From the NCBI GenBank assembly GCA_913060665.1, contig CAJXUY010000017.1:49760-113759 (forward strand): DNA of 64,000 bases. Direction: 5' to 3'. This document shows, one piece after another, positions 9,373-18,443 of the stretch (its first letter is position 1; every line of letters begins with the position of its first letter). The DNA comes from an uncultured Oleiphilaceae bacterium. Its GTDB lineage: Bacteria; Pseudomonadota; Gammaproteobacteria; Pseudomonadales; Oleiphilaceae. Position numbers and translations under genes: made by a program. The notes below the pieces were generated by a model, which saw only the letters and a program-made list of their open reading frames with translations, did no database searches and was not told the DNA's origin.

Positions 9373-10260
9373 TTAATCCTTTGGGGTGGTATAGCCTGGA
9401 GCGATAGTTAAGTTATCGACGCCATATAATGTTTGGGTGTTCTTCAGCCAGAGATGAATTTCTGGTGAATTGAGTGTGTGTTGTTCTGAGCAATCCACGT
9501 TCCAGCGCCTGAGTACATAACCGGTTACAGCAGCTCGAACTTTTATATCAATTACTCCTGCCTCCATACCATATTCCATTTCGATGGTTTCTGGGTGTTT
9601 GAGATTAGGGTGTGGGACGATTTGCATCTCTACAATTCGACTCCATTGAATATCGGCTTCTTTGTTTTGGTTTGACGGAACTTCAGGTTTAAGCTGTTTT
9701 GGTTTAGCGATTCGGTTAATGATAAAGTCTGTGAATCGCTCTCTTTTTCGATCATAAGCTCGCACATACCATCGTATACCGTTATCGATTAATGCAAATG
9801 GGACGATCTCACGTTTGGTTAAACCACTAGAAAGTGATCGGTATTCAATTTTAAGCGCTTTTTTCTGGTAGATGGCTTTAGTTACTTCAGCTAAAACGTC
9901 TAGGTTTGGTGTCTTGAACTGTGTCGGGGCCTCTGCATCGATTAATGAGGTGCGCGTATTAACAACCTCATCGCCTAAACCTTTGCTGATTGCAATGAGT
10001 GCCTGAGAACCAGAGTATTTGAATAAAGGCTTAAATTTACCGGTTTGAAAATAGGTTTTGGCTTTGGTGTCGTAGTGTAAGTTTGTTGGTGCGAGCTCTT
10101 TATAGAGAGCGATATCACGAGTCGCTGCTGCTTGTTTAATACCAAAACGGGTGACAAGGTTATTTCTGTTAATCGCGCCAAGGAATCGCAGTTTGAAATC
10201 GACATGAAATAGCCGTTCCTTCTGCGCTTGGCTGATGTCATCAAGTGAAGCTTGGGGCAC
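9373..10260 (-). CDS. WYL-domain transcriptional regulator
   Basis: This 295-aa protein has an N-terminal winged-helix part and a central WYL domain (ALKIEYRSLSSG... IRWYVRAYDRKRERFTDFIINRI). The architecture resembles the BrxR/CapW regulators that control BREX, CBASS and other phage-defence operons, where the WYL domain is proposed to sense a nucleic acid or nucleotide signal. It is the first gene of the hsd operon and is divergent from the gene at 10415, so the shared intergenic region is its likely operator. The start is GTG at 10260. Confidence 0.88.
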   Translation of the reverse strand: MPQASLDDISQAQKERLFHVDFKLRFLGAINRNNLVTRFGIKQAAATRDIALYKELAPTNLHYDTKAKTYFQTGKFKPLFKYSGSQALIAISKGLGDEVVNTRTSLIDAEAPTQFKTPNLDVLAEVTKAIYQKKALKIEYRSLSSGLTKREIVPFALIDNGIRWYVRAYDRKRERFTDFIINRIAKPKQLKPEVPSNQNKEADIQWSRIVEMQIVPHPNLKHPETIEMEYGMEAGVIDIKVRAAVTGYVLRRWNVDCSEQHTLNSPEIHLWLKNTQTLYGVDNLTIAPGYTTPKD

Positions 10261-10414
10261 CTTAACCTATCCTTGTTTGTTATTATTTTGAGTGGTCAGT
10301 TTTGTCATTAATTAATGAACTTATATTATATAAGGATATTAAAGTTGTCGCGTGTAGGCGTCAATAGTATTTGTGGTCATAATCAAATTGATTAGTATAT
10401 TTTAGGGCTGAAAT
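10261..10414. promoter_or_regulatory. Divergent promoter region of the hsd operon
   Basis: This AT-rich 154-bp gap lies between the leftward WYL-hsd operon and the rightward gene at 10415. It contains the palindrome ATTAATTAAT near 10306-10315 and TATATTATATAAG near 10321-10333, plausible operator or -10 material. Autoregulation by the WYL protein is expected by analogy with BrxR/CapW but not shown here. Confidence 0.4.
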
Positions 10415-11596
10415 ATGAACTACTTAGTTATTGAAAGGAAGGAACTTTACGACCTCGTTTGGTCGAAACCAATCACTAAAATAGCTGTAGATTACGGTAT
10501 TTCGGACTCTATGGTGATTAAAATCTGTAAAAAGCTAGGAGTGCTAAGACCCGGCCTTGGTCATTGGGCAAAAGTTGCAGCGGGTAAAAAAGTTAGGCAA
10601 TTACCATTAGGGAAGCTACCCAAAGATTGCCAAGAGAAATATCATTTAAGTTCTCACGCTCGGAATAGCAAACATCATGCCTTCACACAGTACGAACCTC
10701 CGCATCCTCTAGTTGAACTGGAACTGAGTGATGAGTTGAAAGTGACGGTAGCTGATGACCTTGTAAACCCTCACACTTTGGTTGCTCGAAATATCAAAGC
10801 ATTCAATAACGCTAAAGCTACGGATAAACTGACTCTAAAGCCCCGTGCAAAAAATTATTTTGATATCCATGTAACGGAAGGAACAAAAGAGCGAGCTTTG
10901 CGGATTATGGATGCACTAATGCATGCTTTTGATAAGCGTGGTTGGTCATTTAAGCTTTCATCTGAACCTGAAGTATCAATGACCGTAACAGTGTTAGATG
11001 AATCGATTAGATTTCATCTCGAAGAAAAGATTAAGCATGTCGAGCATGTGCTAACAGATAAGGAGGTTAGTGCAAAAGCTGCCGGTAAATGGATATGGCC
11101 ACCTAGGTATGATTTGGTAGCGAGTGGTAACTTGTCTATTCATATCCATGCTGGGTACCGTTTGATTAATCGACATTCGTGGTCTGATGGCAAGGTTCAG
11201 CGCGTTGAAAATTGCCTTAACAAATTCTGCATTGTGCTTATTGAACTGGCTGAAGCTATTAAGCTTGATCGCATCAAGAGGGATGAAGAAGAAAGACAGC
11301 GTGAGATTGCTAGGCTGAAAAGGCAAGAACTTAAAGACGCTAGGAAGGCTGAGCTAACCAGGAGGGAGGGGATTGAGACGGATTTCGCTAGATGGGATAA
11401 AGCAAATCGTTTACGGCAGTATATCAGTGAGTTTGAAGCTTCAATGATGATCGAAAGTGCATCACCTGGGGATATAACTGAGAAAGAGCAATGGTTAGCC
11501 TGGGCTAAGAATTATGCGGACTTAATTGATCCACTAGCAGAAGGTGAGTCAACAGTGGTGGAAGAAACTGAAGGAATGTATTTGGATTCTTGGTAA
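10415..11596 (+). CDS. Hypothetical protein with N-terminal HTH-like segment
   Basis: This 393-aa protein begins with a helix-turn-helix-like stretch: RKELYDLVWSKPITKIA, then DYGISDSMVIKICKKLG and PGLGHWAKVAAGKK (residues 7-58). I recognise this N-terminus from many uncharacterised proteins on plasmids and islands. Residues 285-325 form a charged helix likely to be a coiled coil (DRIKRDEEERQREIARLKRQ). No enzymatic motif was seen. It is divergent from the hsd operon. A DNA-binding role is inference. Confidence 0.8.
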   Translation: MNYLVIERKELYDLVWSKPITKIAVDYGISDSMVIKICKKLGVLRPGLGHWAKVAAGKKVRQLPLGKLPKDCQEKYHLSSHARNSKHHAFTQYEPPHPLVELELSDELKVTVADDLVNPHTLVARNIKAFNNAKATDKLTLKPRAKNYFDIHVTEGTKERALRIMDALMHAFDKRGWSFKLSSEPEVSMTVTVLDESIRFHLEEKIKHVEHVLTDKEVSAKAAGKWIWPPRYDLVASGNLSIHIHAGYRLINRHSWSDGKVQRVENCLNKFCIVLIELAEAIKLDRIKRDEEERQREIARLKRQELKDARKAELTRREGIETDFARWDKANRLRQYISEFEASMMIESASPGDITEKEQWLAWAKNYADLIDPLAEGESTVVEETEGMYLDSW

Positions 11597-11626
11597 ATAT
11601 TAAAATAAGAATAATGGCTTAAAGTT

Positions 11627-11836
11627 TTAAGAGTTTGAGTAGCGAACAGTCCTACCATCTGCATGCAATACCCAAAGATCATCATTGTTCTCATGGTTTG
11701 GGACAGGTTTACCATGAGCTAAGGCTGTAAGTGTTTCATCTAATTGATCGAGGACTTGGCTTCTTGCTATAGGTCTGACTCGAATTGATTCGTCTAGCAT
11801 TTCTTCAAGCGTTTCTGCCTCATAGCTTGCTGTCAT
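11627..11836 (-). CDS. Small hypothetical protein, paralogue of the 63645 gene
   Basis: This 69-aa protein has the pattern ML-DE-IRVR-AR--VLDQL-ETLTAL ... DLWVLHADGRTVRY, shared almost residue for residue with the gene at 63645-63851. The two genes have the same orientation and similar upstream sequence: a TTTGCTACACT stretch here and TTTGCTATACT in the other copy, a likely -10 region. The function is unknown. It lies just outside the Tn7-like tnsA gene. Confidence 0.7.
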   Translation of the reverse strand: MTASYEAETLEEMLDESIRVRPIARSQVLDQLDETLTALAHGKPVPNHENNDDLWVLHADGRTVRYSNS

Positions 11837-12129
11837 ATATTTCTCCCAAACATATAGTAAAAGTGTAGCAAATACATTAGGTATTTAACTCTCAACTTGT
11901 ATAAAGCTAACATAAATTAGTCTTTAGCAATTTGGTTTGTTCAATTCTAATAAAACTTGATTATATCCAAATATCGGATATTATTACCTTTTAATTGTAC
12001 AAAATATGTACACTTTAAGATATAGAGTTTAATTCGTCACTGTTAATGCCGTTATTCGTCATCTTTTAGGACTTATTAAGGTTGTTAGGCGCTTTATGCT
12101 CAAACTTCATCGTAATTAAGGAGTTTGAA
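11837..12129. other. Region upstream of tnsA, candidate transposon right end
   Basis: In Tn7-like elements the tnsA-proximal end carries the transposon tip and TnsB sites. Here the octamer ATTCGTCA occurs at 12032 and 12054, 22 bp apart, the usual spacing of TnsB sites. TGTACA occurs at 11996 and 12007. I could not identify a definite TGT tip or a matching opposite end, so the boundary remains open. The 69-aa gene's promoter occupies the left part. Confidence 0.35.
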
Positions 12130-12777
12130 ATGAAAGTACTTAAGAAGAGAAAAATACCTAAGAAGTCCACGCACAAAAATTTGATTCAGTTTCATTCACA
12201 TAAGAATCAGAAGCATATGTTCTGTGAGTCTTATCTAGAGAGTGATGTATATCTTACGTTCGAATTTTTAAAAAATATTGTCAGTTACACCGTTCAAGAA
12301 TTCAGAGTTCAATTCGACTTGGATGGACGCCCTAGCACTTATACACCAGACGCTAAAGTCATTCTACATGATGACTACCATAGTAAAGGCGTTATCGTTG
12401 AAGTTAAACGAACAGAAGAATTAATTAAACCAAAGGTTTGGCGTAAATTGCGTCGTGCTCGTCAGGAATTTGTCGCTGAAGGGTATGGCTTTGTAATCTG
12501 TAAGGATTCTGATTTCCAGGTCCAGCCACGTTTAAATAACTTACGCTTGTTATATCGTTATCGGGATAGTCTGCCGGAGCAAGAGACTCAAAACCTTATA
12601 TATGATCGTGTTCGTGGCAATGACGATGTCACTATTGGTGAATTGAATAAGTTAGTAAAACAGAGAGGCGGGCTAGACACAAATGCTTATGCCATGGCTT
12701 CTCGTGGTTTATTAACGTTAGATATTAATCAGGTTATCACGCCTAATAGTCTAGTTTCGTTAGGAGGTGTGAAATGA
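12130..12777 (+). CDS. tnsA: Tn7-like transposase subunit TnsA (endonuclease)
   Basis: TnsA makes the 5' strand cuts at the transposon ends. The protein shows the TnsA nuclease pattern: E in CESYLESD (about residue 32), D in YTPDAKV (about 74) and EVK in VIVEVKR (about 91-93). This is followed by the C-terminal domain that contacts TnsC. I chose the ATG at 12130 because a TAAGGAG ribosome site sits 7 bp upstream; an upstream ATG at 12082 has no such site. It overlaps tnsB by 4 bp. The presence of TnsA separates this core from the TnsA-less Tn5053/Tn402 group. Confidence 0.9.
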   Translation: MKVLKKRKIPKKSTHKNLIQFHSHKNQKHMFCESYLESDVYLTFEFLKNIVSYTVQEFRVQFDLDGRPSTYTPDAKVILHDDYHSKGVIVEVKRTEELIKPKVWRKLRRARQEFVAEGYGFVICKDSDFQVQPRLNNLRLLYRYRDSLPEQETQNLIYDRVRGNDDVTIGELNKLVKQRGGLDTNAYAMASRGLLTLDINQVITPNSLVSLGGVK

Positions 12778-14768
12778 TCTCGTTTATGGATGTCGGTACT
12801 CAATTTAATCTTCACGGCGAGCCCTGGAAGGTACGTAAGGTCATTTCGCCGATCGAAGTTGAAATGAGCCATATGATTAGTGGCACTACAGCGGTTTATG
12901 ATCGTAAACGTTATATGGCTGACTTTATAAGCGAATCGCTTGTGCTTCCTACTCCACAACTAGGGAAGGACGATACTGAAGTTTGGCTTATGTCTGATTG
13001 GCCACCAGAAGCTCAAAAGAAAATTAAATATCGTCTGAAGTGGGTACAGGGTATCGATAAATACAATGTGCCAAAATCTAAGCCAAAGTTGCTACCATTC
13101 ATTAAGTCTTACTCACAAGAAATAGATGATATTAAGCCACCATCCTATAAAACCATCTCCAACTGGCATACCACCTGGGTTAAAGCTAATCGCCACTACT
13201 CAGTATTAATAAGTGGTGATGACATTCGAAAGCGATCTCCTAGAGTTCAAAAGGATTTAAATAAACTGTACCTAGAAGGCATTGAAACGGTTTATTTTGC
13301 AGGCCCTGAAACCAATGCAACCGATGTAAAGGTCTGGGTTGAAGGTAAGGTTGAATCTGATAGATATAGCCATATATCACAGGAAAAGGTCTCTCTCAGC
13401 ACTATCGAGCGACGTATCAAAGATCTTGACGAGTTTGAGAGAGTTGCACGTAAGTTTGGTCGTACTGTTGCCTTGAATCTTTTTAATTCACGAAAGAAAG
13501 TAACGGTGCCTTCGCGTGTTTTGCAAGCTGTCGAAATCGATGAGACCTGGGCTGATATTTTTGTTGTCGCTGAAGATGGTACGCCACTCGGTCGGCCTAA
13601 TATTATTTTTGTAGTTGATGTTTATTCAAGGATGATTTTGGCAGTTAATATTTCATTTATGACGCCGTCATCATCGACAGTCTTACATGCTATAAAACAG
13701 GCTATCTTACCTAAAAATACCATTCTTGATCAGTTAACTTATGTGAAAGAAGATTGGGATGTTTACGGTATTCCAGATGCAATTAAAACCGATAATATTC
13801 AACACTATTTATCAGATGACTTTATCGCAGGGCTCGGTGAACTGGGTATTGATCATATTAAATGCCCAGTAGGGCGTCCGAATTTTAAAGGAATTGTGGA
13901 ACGGTTATTTGGCAAGGTGAGTCGTAAAATATTAGCGAAGTCACCGGGCTATGCTAAACCCTTAAAGCAACGTTTCACAGAGCTGGATCTAGACCCCGAA
14001 AAAACAGCTGTATTTACAATCGATGAAGTTCGTGAGCTTGTTTATAAGTACTTCATTGACATTTACTGCCACGATTATCAGCATGCTTTGGAAGGAACAC
14101 CGATTGAACTGTGGGAAGACTCGTTCAAGGATTTTGGTGTTCGAATGGACCAGCCGCTAAGAAAGATTGAATTGGCATTGCGCAACACTGGCGAAGCGTC
14201 CATACAAAACGGAGGGCTCACCTTTGAGCGTATTGAATATGATGATAAAGGTGGTGAGCTACAGAGGTTACGGCAACGATTAAAACAAAAACGTTTGAAT
14301 ATGAAAGGCCAGAATCCAAAAGTAGTATTTAAATACTCCGTGGATGATCTTGGGCTGATCTATGTAAAAGACCCTGAAACGAAGCAGTATCTGCGTATTC
14401 CAGCTGTCGATCAGCAATATGCCAGTGGATTGACATACCATCAGCATAAAGAGATTAGGTCGATCCTGAATTCTAAGAAAACGCAGGTGGTTACGCGACC
14501 AAAACTCAGAAAGGCTAAAGCCGAATTACTAGATATGTGCTTAGGTTTAATCTCACAGCATAATCCGCTAATTCCTAGAAAGAAAGTCGCTAAATTAACT
14601 GAAACGCAATTTGGAAGCGTCGATGATGCTGCTCTCGCAATTCTTGATGAATTTGACTCAGATAACATTCCTACGACTAAATCACCTTTACCGCTGACGT
14701 CAGGGTCTGATCTGATTAAAGACGATTTCTTTACTGATGACTTTGAGTTGGGGGATGATGATGTTTGA
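12774..14768 (+). CDS. tnsB: Tn7-like transposase TnsB (DDE)
   Basis: A 664-aa Mu/TnsB-type DDE transposase, which binds the ends and joins 3' strands to the target. The catalytic triad is visible: D in VEIDETW (about 257), D in IKTDN (about 340) and E in GIVERLFG (about 376). A mu-type C-terminal beta-barrel segment follows. The C-terminal tail is acidic (DDFFTDDFELGDDDV) and probably the TnsC-contacting region. It overlaps tnsA at ATGA and also overlaps tnsC. Confidence 0.93.
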   Translation: MISFMDVGTQFNLHGEPWKVRKVISPIEVEMSHMISGTTAVYDRKRYMADFISESLVLPTPQLGKDDTEVWLMSDWPPEAQKKIKYRLKWVQGIDKYNVPKSKPKLLPFIKSYSQEIDDIKPPSYKTISNWHTTWVKANRHYSVLISGDDIRKRSPRVQKDLNKLYLEGIETVYFAGPETNATDVKVWVEGKVESDRYSHISQEKVSLSTIERRIKDLDEFERVARKFGRTVALNLFNSRKKVTVPSRVLQAVEIDETWADIFVVAEDGTPLGRPNIIFVVDVYSRMILAVNISFMTPSSSTVLHAIKQAILPKNTILDQLTYVKEDWDVYGIPDAIKTDNIQHYLSDDFIAGLGELGIDHIKCPVGRPNFKGIVERLFGKVSRKILAKSPGYAKPLKQRFTELDLDPEKTAVFTIDEVRELVYKYFIDIYCHDYQHALEGTPIELWEDSFKDFGVRMDQPLRKIELALRNTGEASIQNGGLTFERIEYDDKGGELQRLRQRLKQKRLNMKGQNPKVVFKYSVDDLGLIYVKDPETKQYLRIPAVDQQYASGLTYHQHKEIRSILNSKKTQVVTRPKLRKAKAELLDMCLGLISQHNPLIPRKKVAKLTETQFGSVDDAALAILDEFDSDNIPTTKSPLPLTSGSDLIKDDFFTDDFELGDDDV

Positions 14769-15711
14769 TTTAGATGCCATCTCAACCGATTTGAAGAAGA
14801 CTGTATCAAAAACGGAGCAGTTTAAATATGCAGTTTCTGTACTTGATATTTCACGTGAGAATAGAAGGCTTGGCCATACTGATAATGTAATCATCACGGG
14901 CGATTCAGGAGTCGGTAAGAGTCATTTAGTGAAAGCTTATCGTCGACAGCATGCATCTTATGATGAAAACGTTAGAACGATAGTTCCTGTCGTTGTTGTT
15001 TCATTGTCTGGTAAAACGACTCAGCTGGGCTGTATTCAAGCTATTTTAGAAGCGATGGGCGATAAATTTTGGAATAAAGGGTCCTCAAGGGAATGCACCT
15101 CAAAGCTATATGGCCTTTTGCGTGATAACGGCGTCCAAATGGTGATTGTTGATGAGGCACATAATGCACTTAATGCTAAAAGTATGAACCCGAGCGTTGC
15201 AATGACGCTTAAGGGTATCAACAATAATACAAACACTTCTATCGTGTTGGCTGGAATACATCGTGTCCTAGAATATCGTTTGGACCCAGAACTAAACCGG
15301 CGCTTTCAACGCGTGATTAACTATACCTTCATGGATTACAGAACTACTGAACAAGTTGATGAGTTTAAGCAACTTATCTGCGATATGGCCAAAGTTCTAC
15401 CTGTTAGTAATGTCTCTGAGTTATCAACTAAATGCTGGGTTGACCGGTTTTTCCTTGCGTCAGAAGGAAGCCCTGACCTAGTTTATACCATGCTGTTCGA
15501 GGGGATTCGTTACATCGAAAAAGGCGAGACTAAAATGTCTTTAGCGCATGTTCAAAAAGCGTGCTTAGGGAGTGAATCCTTAAAGAGTAAAGTTGATATA
15601 TTTGAGTATCAGGATGAAACGATAATCAAGCTGCTAAAGGAGTTTCACGACACCAAAGGTAGTGCTCAACCAGTAGGAGAGATTGTCAGAAAGATGCTAA
15701 AGCGAATTTAA
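14755..15711 (+). CDS. tnsC: Tn7-like AAA+ regulator TnsC
   Basis: TnsC is the ATPase that links target selection to the TnsA/TnsB transposase. Walker A (GDSGVGKSH) lies near residue 48 and Walker B (VIVDEAHN) about 75 residues later. LAGIHRVLEYRLDPELNRRF contains the sensor and arginine-finger region. Three consecutive ATGs at 14755, 14758 and 14761 overlap the end of tnsB; the exact start is uncertain. It converges with the small tniQ gene, leaving only 4 bp between stops. Confidence 0.92.
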   Translation: MMMFDLDAISTDLKKTVSKTEQFKYAVSVLDISRENRRLGHTDNVIITGDSGVGKSHLVKAYRRQHASYDENVRTIVPVVVVSLSGKTTQLGCIQAILEAMGDKFWNKGSSRECTSKLYGLLRDNGVQMVIVDEAHNALNAKSMNPSVAMTLKGINNNTNTSIVLAGIHRVLEYRLDPELNRRFQRVINYTFMDYRTTEQVDEFKQLICDMAKVLPVSNVSELSTKCWVDRFFLASEGSPDLVYTMLFEGIRYIEKGETKMSLAHVQKACLGSESLKSKVDIFEYQDETIIKLLKEFHDTKGSAQPVGEIVRKMLKRI

Positions 15712-15715
15712 TCGC

Positions 15716-16363
15716 TCATGCATCTAGCAAGGAAGCTTGTTTCATCGAAGTGTGTATCGCAATGGGGGAGCGATTGAGTATGGGGACATACTCAGGAGCT
15801 TGTTTAAGTTTTGTTATTTCTCTGGATATATCTTGCAGTCGTTCGTTTATGTTGATTATGAGGTTTTTATCAAGATCAGGTTTGGTAAAAGCCTGGTCAA
15901 TTGACGCTGCAAACGTTCTATTACTACCTAAATAAAATTTGTCGCAGGGGTACGTTTCAATCTTATGACGTTTGCAATAGCAATAACATTGTAAGTACCA
16001 GCAGTTGTTTTCAGTGTTGTTATTCTTTAGACAGGTGAGGCACGTTGCTGCATAACGTCTAAACATGTTGAGGTTGATAACAAGACCATACCAACTCACA
16101 TTGTTAAGGTTTAGTTGCTGAGGAACTTTCAATGTAAGTGTGCCCGGCTGCAATTTCGTATGTTTTTCGATGCTGCGAAGCCCTGGTTCTATATCGCTGA
16201 AATGTTTCATCATATAAATAGGGTGAAGTTGATGTTCCATAGGCAGATCGAAGGCTTTGTTCATCGTATTTAGAGCAATGTGGTTGCTCTTTGATAAACG
16301 CCTCAAGTAGGACGCAATAGTCTCTGAATATTCAGGCGAAGGGCGGTTTAAAAGCACTGTCAT
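15716..16363 (-). CDS. Short TniQ/TnsD-like protein on the opposite strand
   Basis: This 215-aa protein begins RPSPEYSETIASYLRRLSKSN, the TniQ N-terminal pattern. A zinc-finger-like region follows: CLTCLK, then WYLQCYCYCKRHK. It is much shorter than TnsD and lacks a long DNA-binding C-terminus. It lies tail to tail with tnsC and head to head with the second tniQ, separated from it by about 70 bp. Many Tn7-like elements carry two TniQ-family target selectors; this could be the second selector or a reduced regulatory form. Confidence 0.8.
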   Translation of the reverse strand: MTVLLNRPSPEYSETIASYLRRLSKSNHIALNTMNKAFDLPMEHQLHPIYMMKHFSDIEPGLRSIEKHTKLQPGTLTLKVPQQLNLNNVSWYGLVINLNMFRRYAATCLTCLKNNNTENNCWYLQCYCYCKRHKIETYPCDKFYLGSNRTFAASIDQAFTKPDLDKNLIININERLQDISREITKLKQAPEYVPILNRSPIAIHTSMKQASLLDA

Positions 16364-16433
16364 TTAGTTTGTACCTTGTTGGTTCTAGATAGGTACAAGG
16401 TACGCATTCCAAGACAATAGAAAGGTGCTTTTA

Positions 16434-18443
16434 GTGACGAAGTTAGCGAGCAAAAGACTTTTAAATAGGCCGATGCCTCTGTCAGGCGAAAGCTTATACA
16501 GTTGGTTCACGCGTCTAGGGAGTTGGAATGGCTATCCTAGAGCTCGATGGATAAAACAATTGTTTGAACTTGGGTTAACCAATGAGAGAACGAAACCAAT
16601 ATTACTGCCATCAGAAGCTCAGTGGTGTTTAATTGAAGAATCTAGTGGTATCAGTAAGAGAGCGTTAAAAGATACTACCTGGTCTGAACTTGTTCGGTTT
16701 CATGAAGATGGAGAATCAATTCTAAGGTCTTTCGTAACCAGGCCTTATCAGCAAATTTGCCCGCAGTGCATTGAGGAGCAGGGTGTATGGAAGAAGTGTT
16801 GGGATCTTAATGCTGTCGCGTGTTGTCCCATACATAAATGTTATTTGGTGAGTCGCTGTTACTGTGGAGCTTTGATACCAGTATTTCCTGATAATCGATT
16901 TCAGTGCAAGTGTGGTCGTTCTTTGTTTGGGAACCGTAGAACAGAAGCGCCAGCAAACTTAATTGCATATTCGCATCGCGTTTTTTCACTGGAAACGCAG
17001 CGTAAGAAACTTATTAATTTACTTTTTGAACATCGATTCATCTCCTGGTATTGGAGGCAAATTAATCAAGATCTAAAGGCCGACCCAATTAGTCATTGGC
17101 TGATTAAGACGCGCCATTATGCTGCAAAGTATGTTTCCCGCTGTTGTGATCATGGTAATAACGCAGTATTTGAACTTTTAGATCGTTATACACAATTAAA
17201 GAGAAAGTCATCGCGGCAATACGGCTTTCGTATTGAGCTTGGAGATATTCAGGACTCGCTCTGCCGCATGAATAAGCATGGATATACCGGTAAATTAGCA
17301 AATGTGTTCGATGACTATGTTCAAAACTATTGGTCAGGAAGATATTGGTTGGTTAAACGTTTTCATGGAGGCTTTAAAAGTCAGAAGTCTCTTCAAGCTC
17401 ATATGTGCCTAAGAGAGAGGTCTTTTTCAAGGCTATGTGATCAAGTGGAACTTGAGGTACAAAAAGCTGGAAAAGGCCGGTATTTTGACTCAGCAGAACA
17501 AGCAAGGCTGATTGAGTATTCAAAAAAGTATCTGAACCTAGGGAGCTTTGCGAAAGAGCTTGGTATTTCTAGTTATTTAGCACGAAGCCTTTTAAGTGAT
17601 GATGTTATCAGCGGTATACCGCCGAATATCAAAAGACGAATTCGCGACTGGAGAATTTCACGAGATGATATCGAAAGTTTTAAAAGTTCAATTTCAGCCG
17701 GTTCTTCGGGTTTGGGCGACAACACTATTACGATTAGACAGTTGTTAAAGCTAGTTTTACCGAAAGGGGCATCGCTTTCGGGTATTCTGACCAGTGTTCT
17801 GAATGGGAGTTTAACTTATGAATACTGTCATCATGATTGCATTTTAGATATTAAAGTTAGCCAAGAAAATTTGAAGTCTCTTTTGTCACATGAGATACGT
17901 GCTAGTAATACAACATCCAATCTCTTAAGCGTTGCCCAGGCAGCAACGGCTATCGGAATTTCCAATAAGATGGTGCATGCTTTAGTTAAGAAGCAGCAGA
18001 TAATAACTTACGAAGCGCCAGGTCATCATCATGACGACGTCAAAGGCTTTAGGTTTACAACGCGAGAGCTTGGTAAATTCAAGCACGCGAGAGAGCATAC
18101 TCCAGTGTTGTTGAGTTTAAGAGCAGCCGCACACCAGTTGGATATAGACCGTTCATGGTTACGAAAACAGATATTAGAGAAAACTGCTCTGACCTTATAT
18201 AGATTAAAAGACTATGTTGGTGATATTTTTTTGTCAGAAAAAGAAGTCTTGCAGTGGTCAAGTTTTCTGGATAAAACCCTTACTGGTCCAGAGTTAGCTA
18301 GAACAGTCGGAGTAACGCGTAATACCGTATTTAAATGGCGTAAATCTGGCAGACTGAGAGCGGTTTCAGGACCTGGAATAAATGGTTTTGGTTGTTATCG
18401 GTATCACAAGAGAGAGGTAGCGAGGTTTATGAAATGTATGTGA
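16434..18443 (+). CDS. tniQ: TnsD/TniQ-family target-site selector
   Basis: TniQ/TnsD proteins recruit TnsC to a chosen target. The N-terminus has the TniQ motif (RPMPLSGESLYSWFTRLGSWN) and a zinc-finger module (CPQCIEEQGVWKKCWDLNAV, CPIHKC, CYCG, CKCG). The C-terminal half contains at least three helix-turn-helix-like units, the last being MerR-like (GPELARTVGVTRNTVFKWRKSG). Such a tail suggests recognition of a specific attachment sequence, as TnsD does for attTn7. I prefer the GTG at 16434, which has a GAAAGG ribosome site. The gene overlaps the exonuclease gene by 10 bp. Confidence 0.88.
   Translation: MTKLASKRLLNRPMPLSGESLYSWFTRLGSWNGYPRARWIKQLFELGLTNERTKPILLPSEAQWCLIEESSGISKRALKDTTWSELVRFHEDGESILRSFVTRPYQQICPQCIEEQGVWKKCWDLNAVACCPIHKCYLVSRCYCGALIPVFPDNRFQCKCGRSLFGNRRTEAPANLIAYSHRVFSLETQRKKLINLLFEHRFISWYWRQINQDLKADPISHWLIKTRHYAAKYVSRCCDHGNNAVFELLDRYTQLKRKSSRQYGFRIELGDIQDSLCRMNKHGYTGKLANVFDDYVQNYWSGRYWLVKRFHGGFKSQKSLQAHMCLRERSFSRLCDQVELEVQKAGKGRYFDSAEQARLIEYSKKYLNLGSFAKELGISSYLARSLLSDDVISGIPPNIKRRIRDWRISRDDIESFKSSISAGSSGLGDNTITIRQLLKLVLPKGASLSGILTSVLNGSLTYEYCHHDCILDIKVSQENLKSLLSHEIRASNTTSNLLSVAQAATAIGISNKMVHALVKKQQIITYEAPGHHHDDVKGFRFTTRELGKFKHAREHTPVLLSLRAAAHQLDIDRSWLRKQILEKTALTLYRLKDYVGDIFLSEKEVLQWSSFLDKTLTGPELARTVGVTRNTVFKWRKSGRLRAVSGPGINGFGCYRYHKREVARFMKCM

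Noticed and set aside
12082..12129. Longer TnsA start at 12082
   Set aside because: The extension has no ribosome site, and the ATG at 12130 has a good TAAGGAG site; homologous TnsA proteins start near there.
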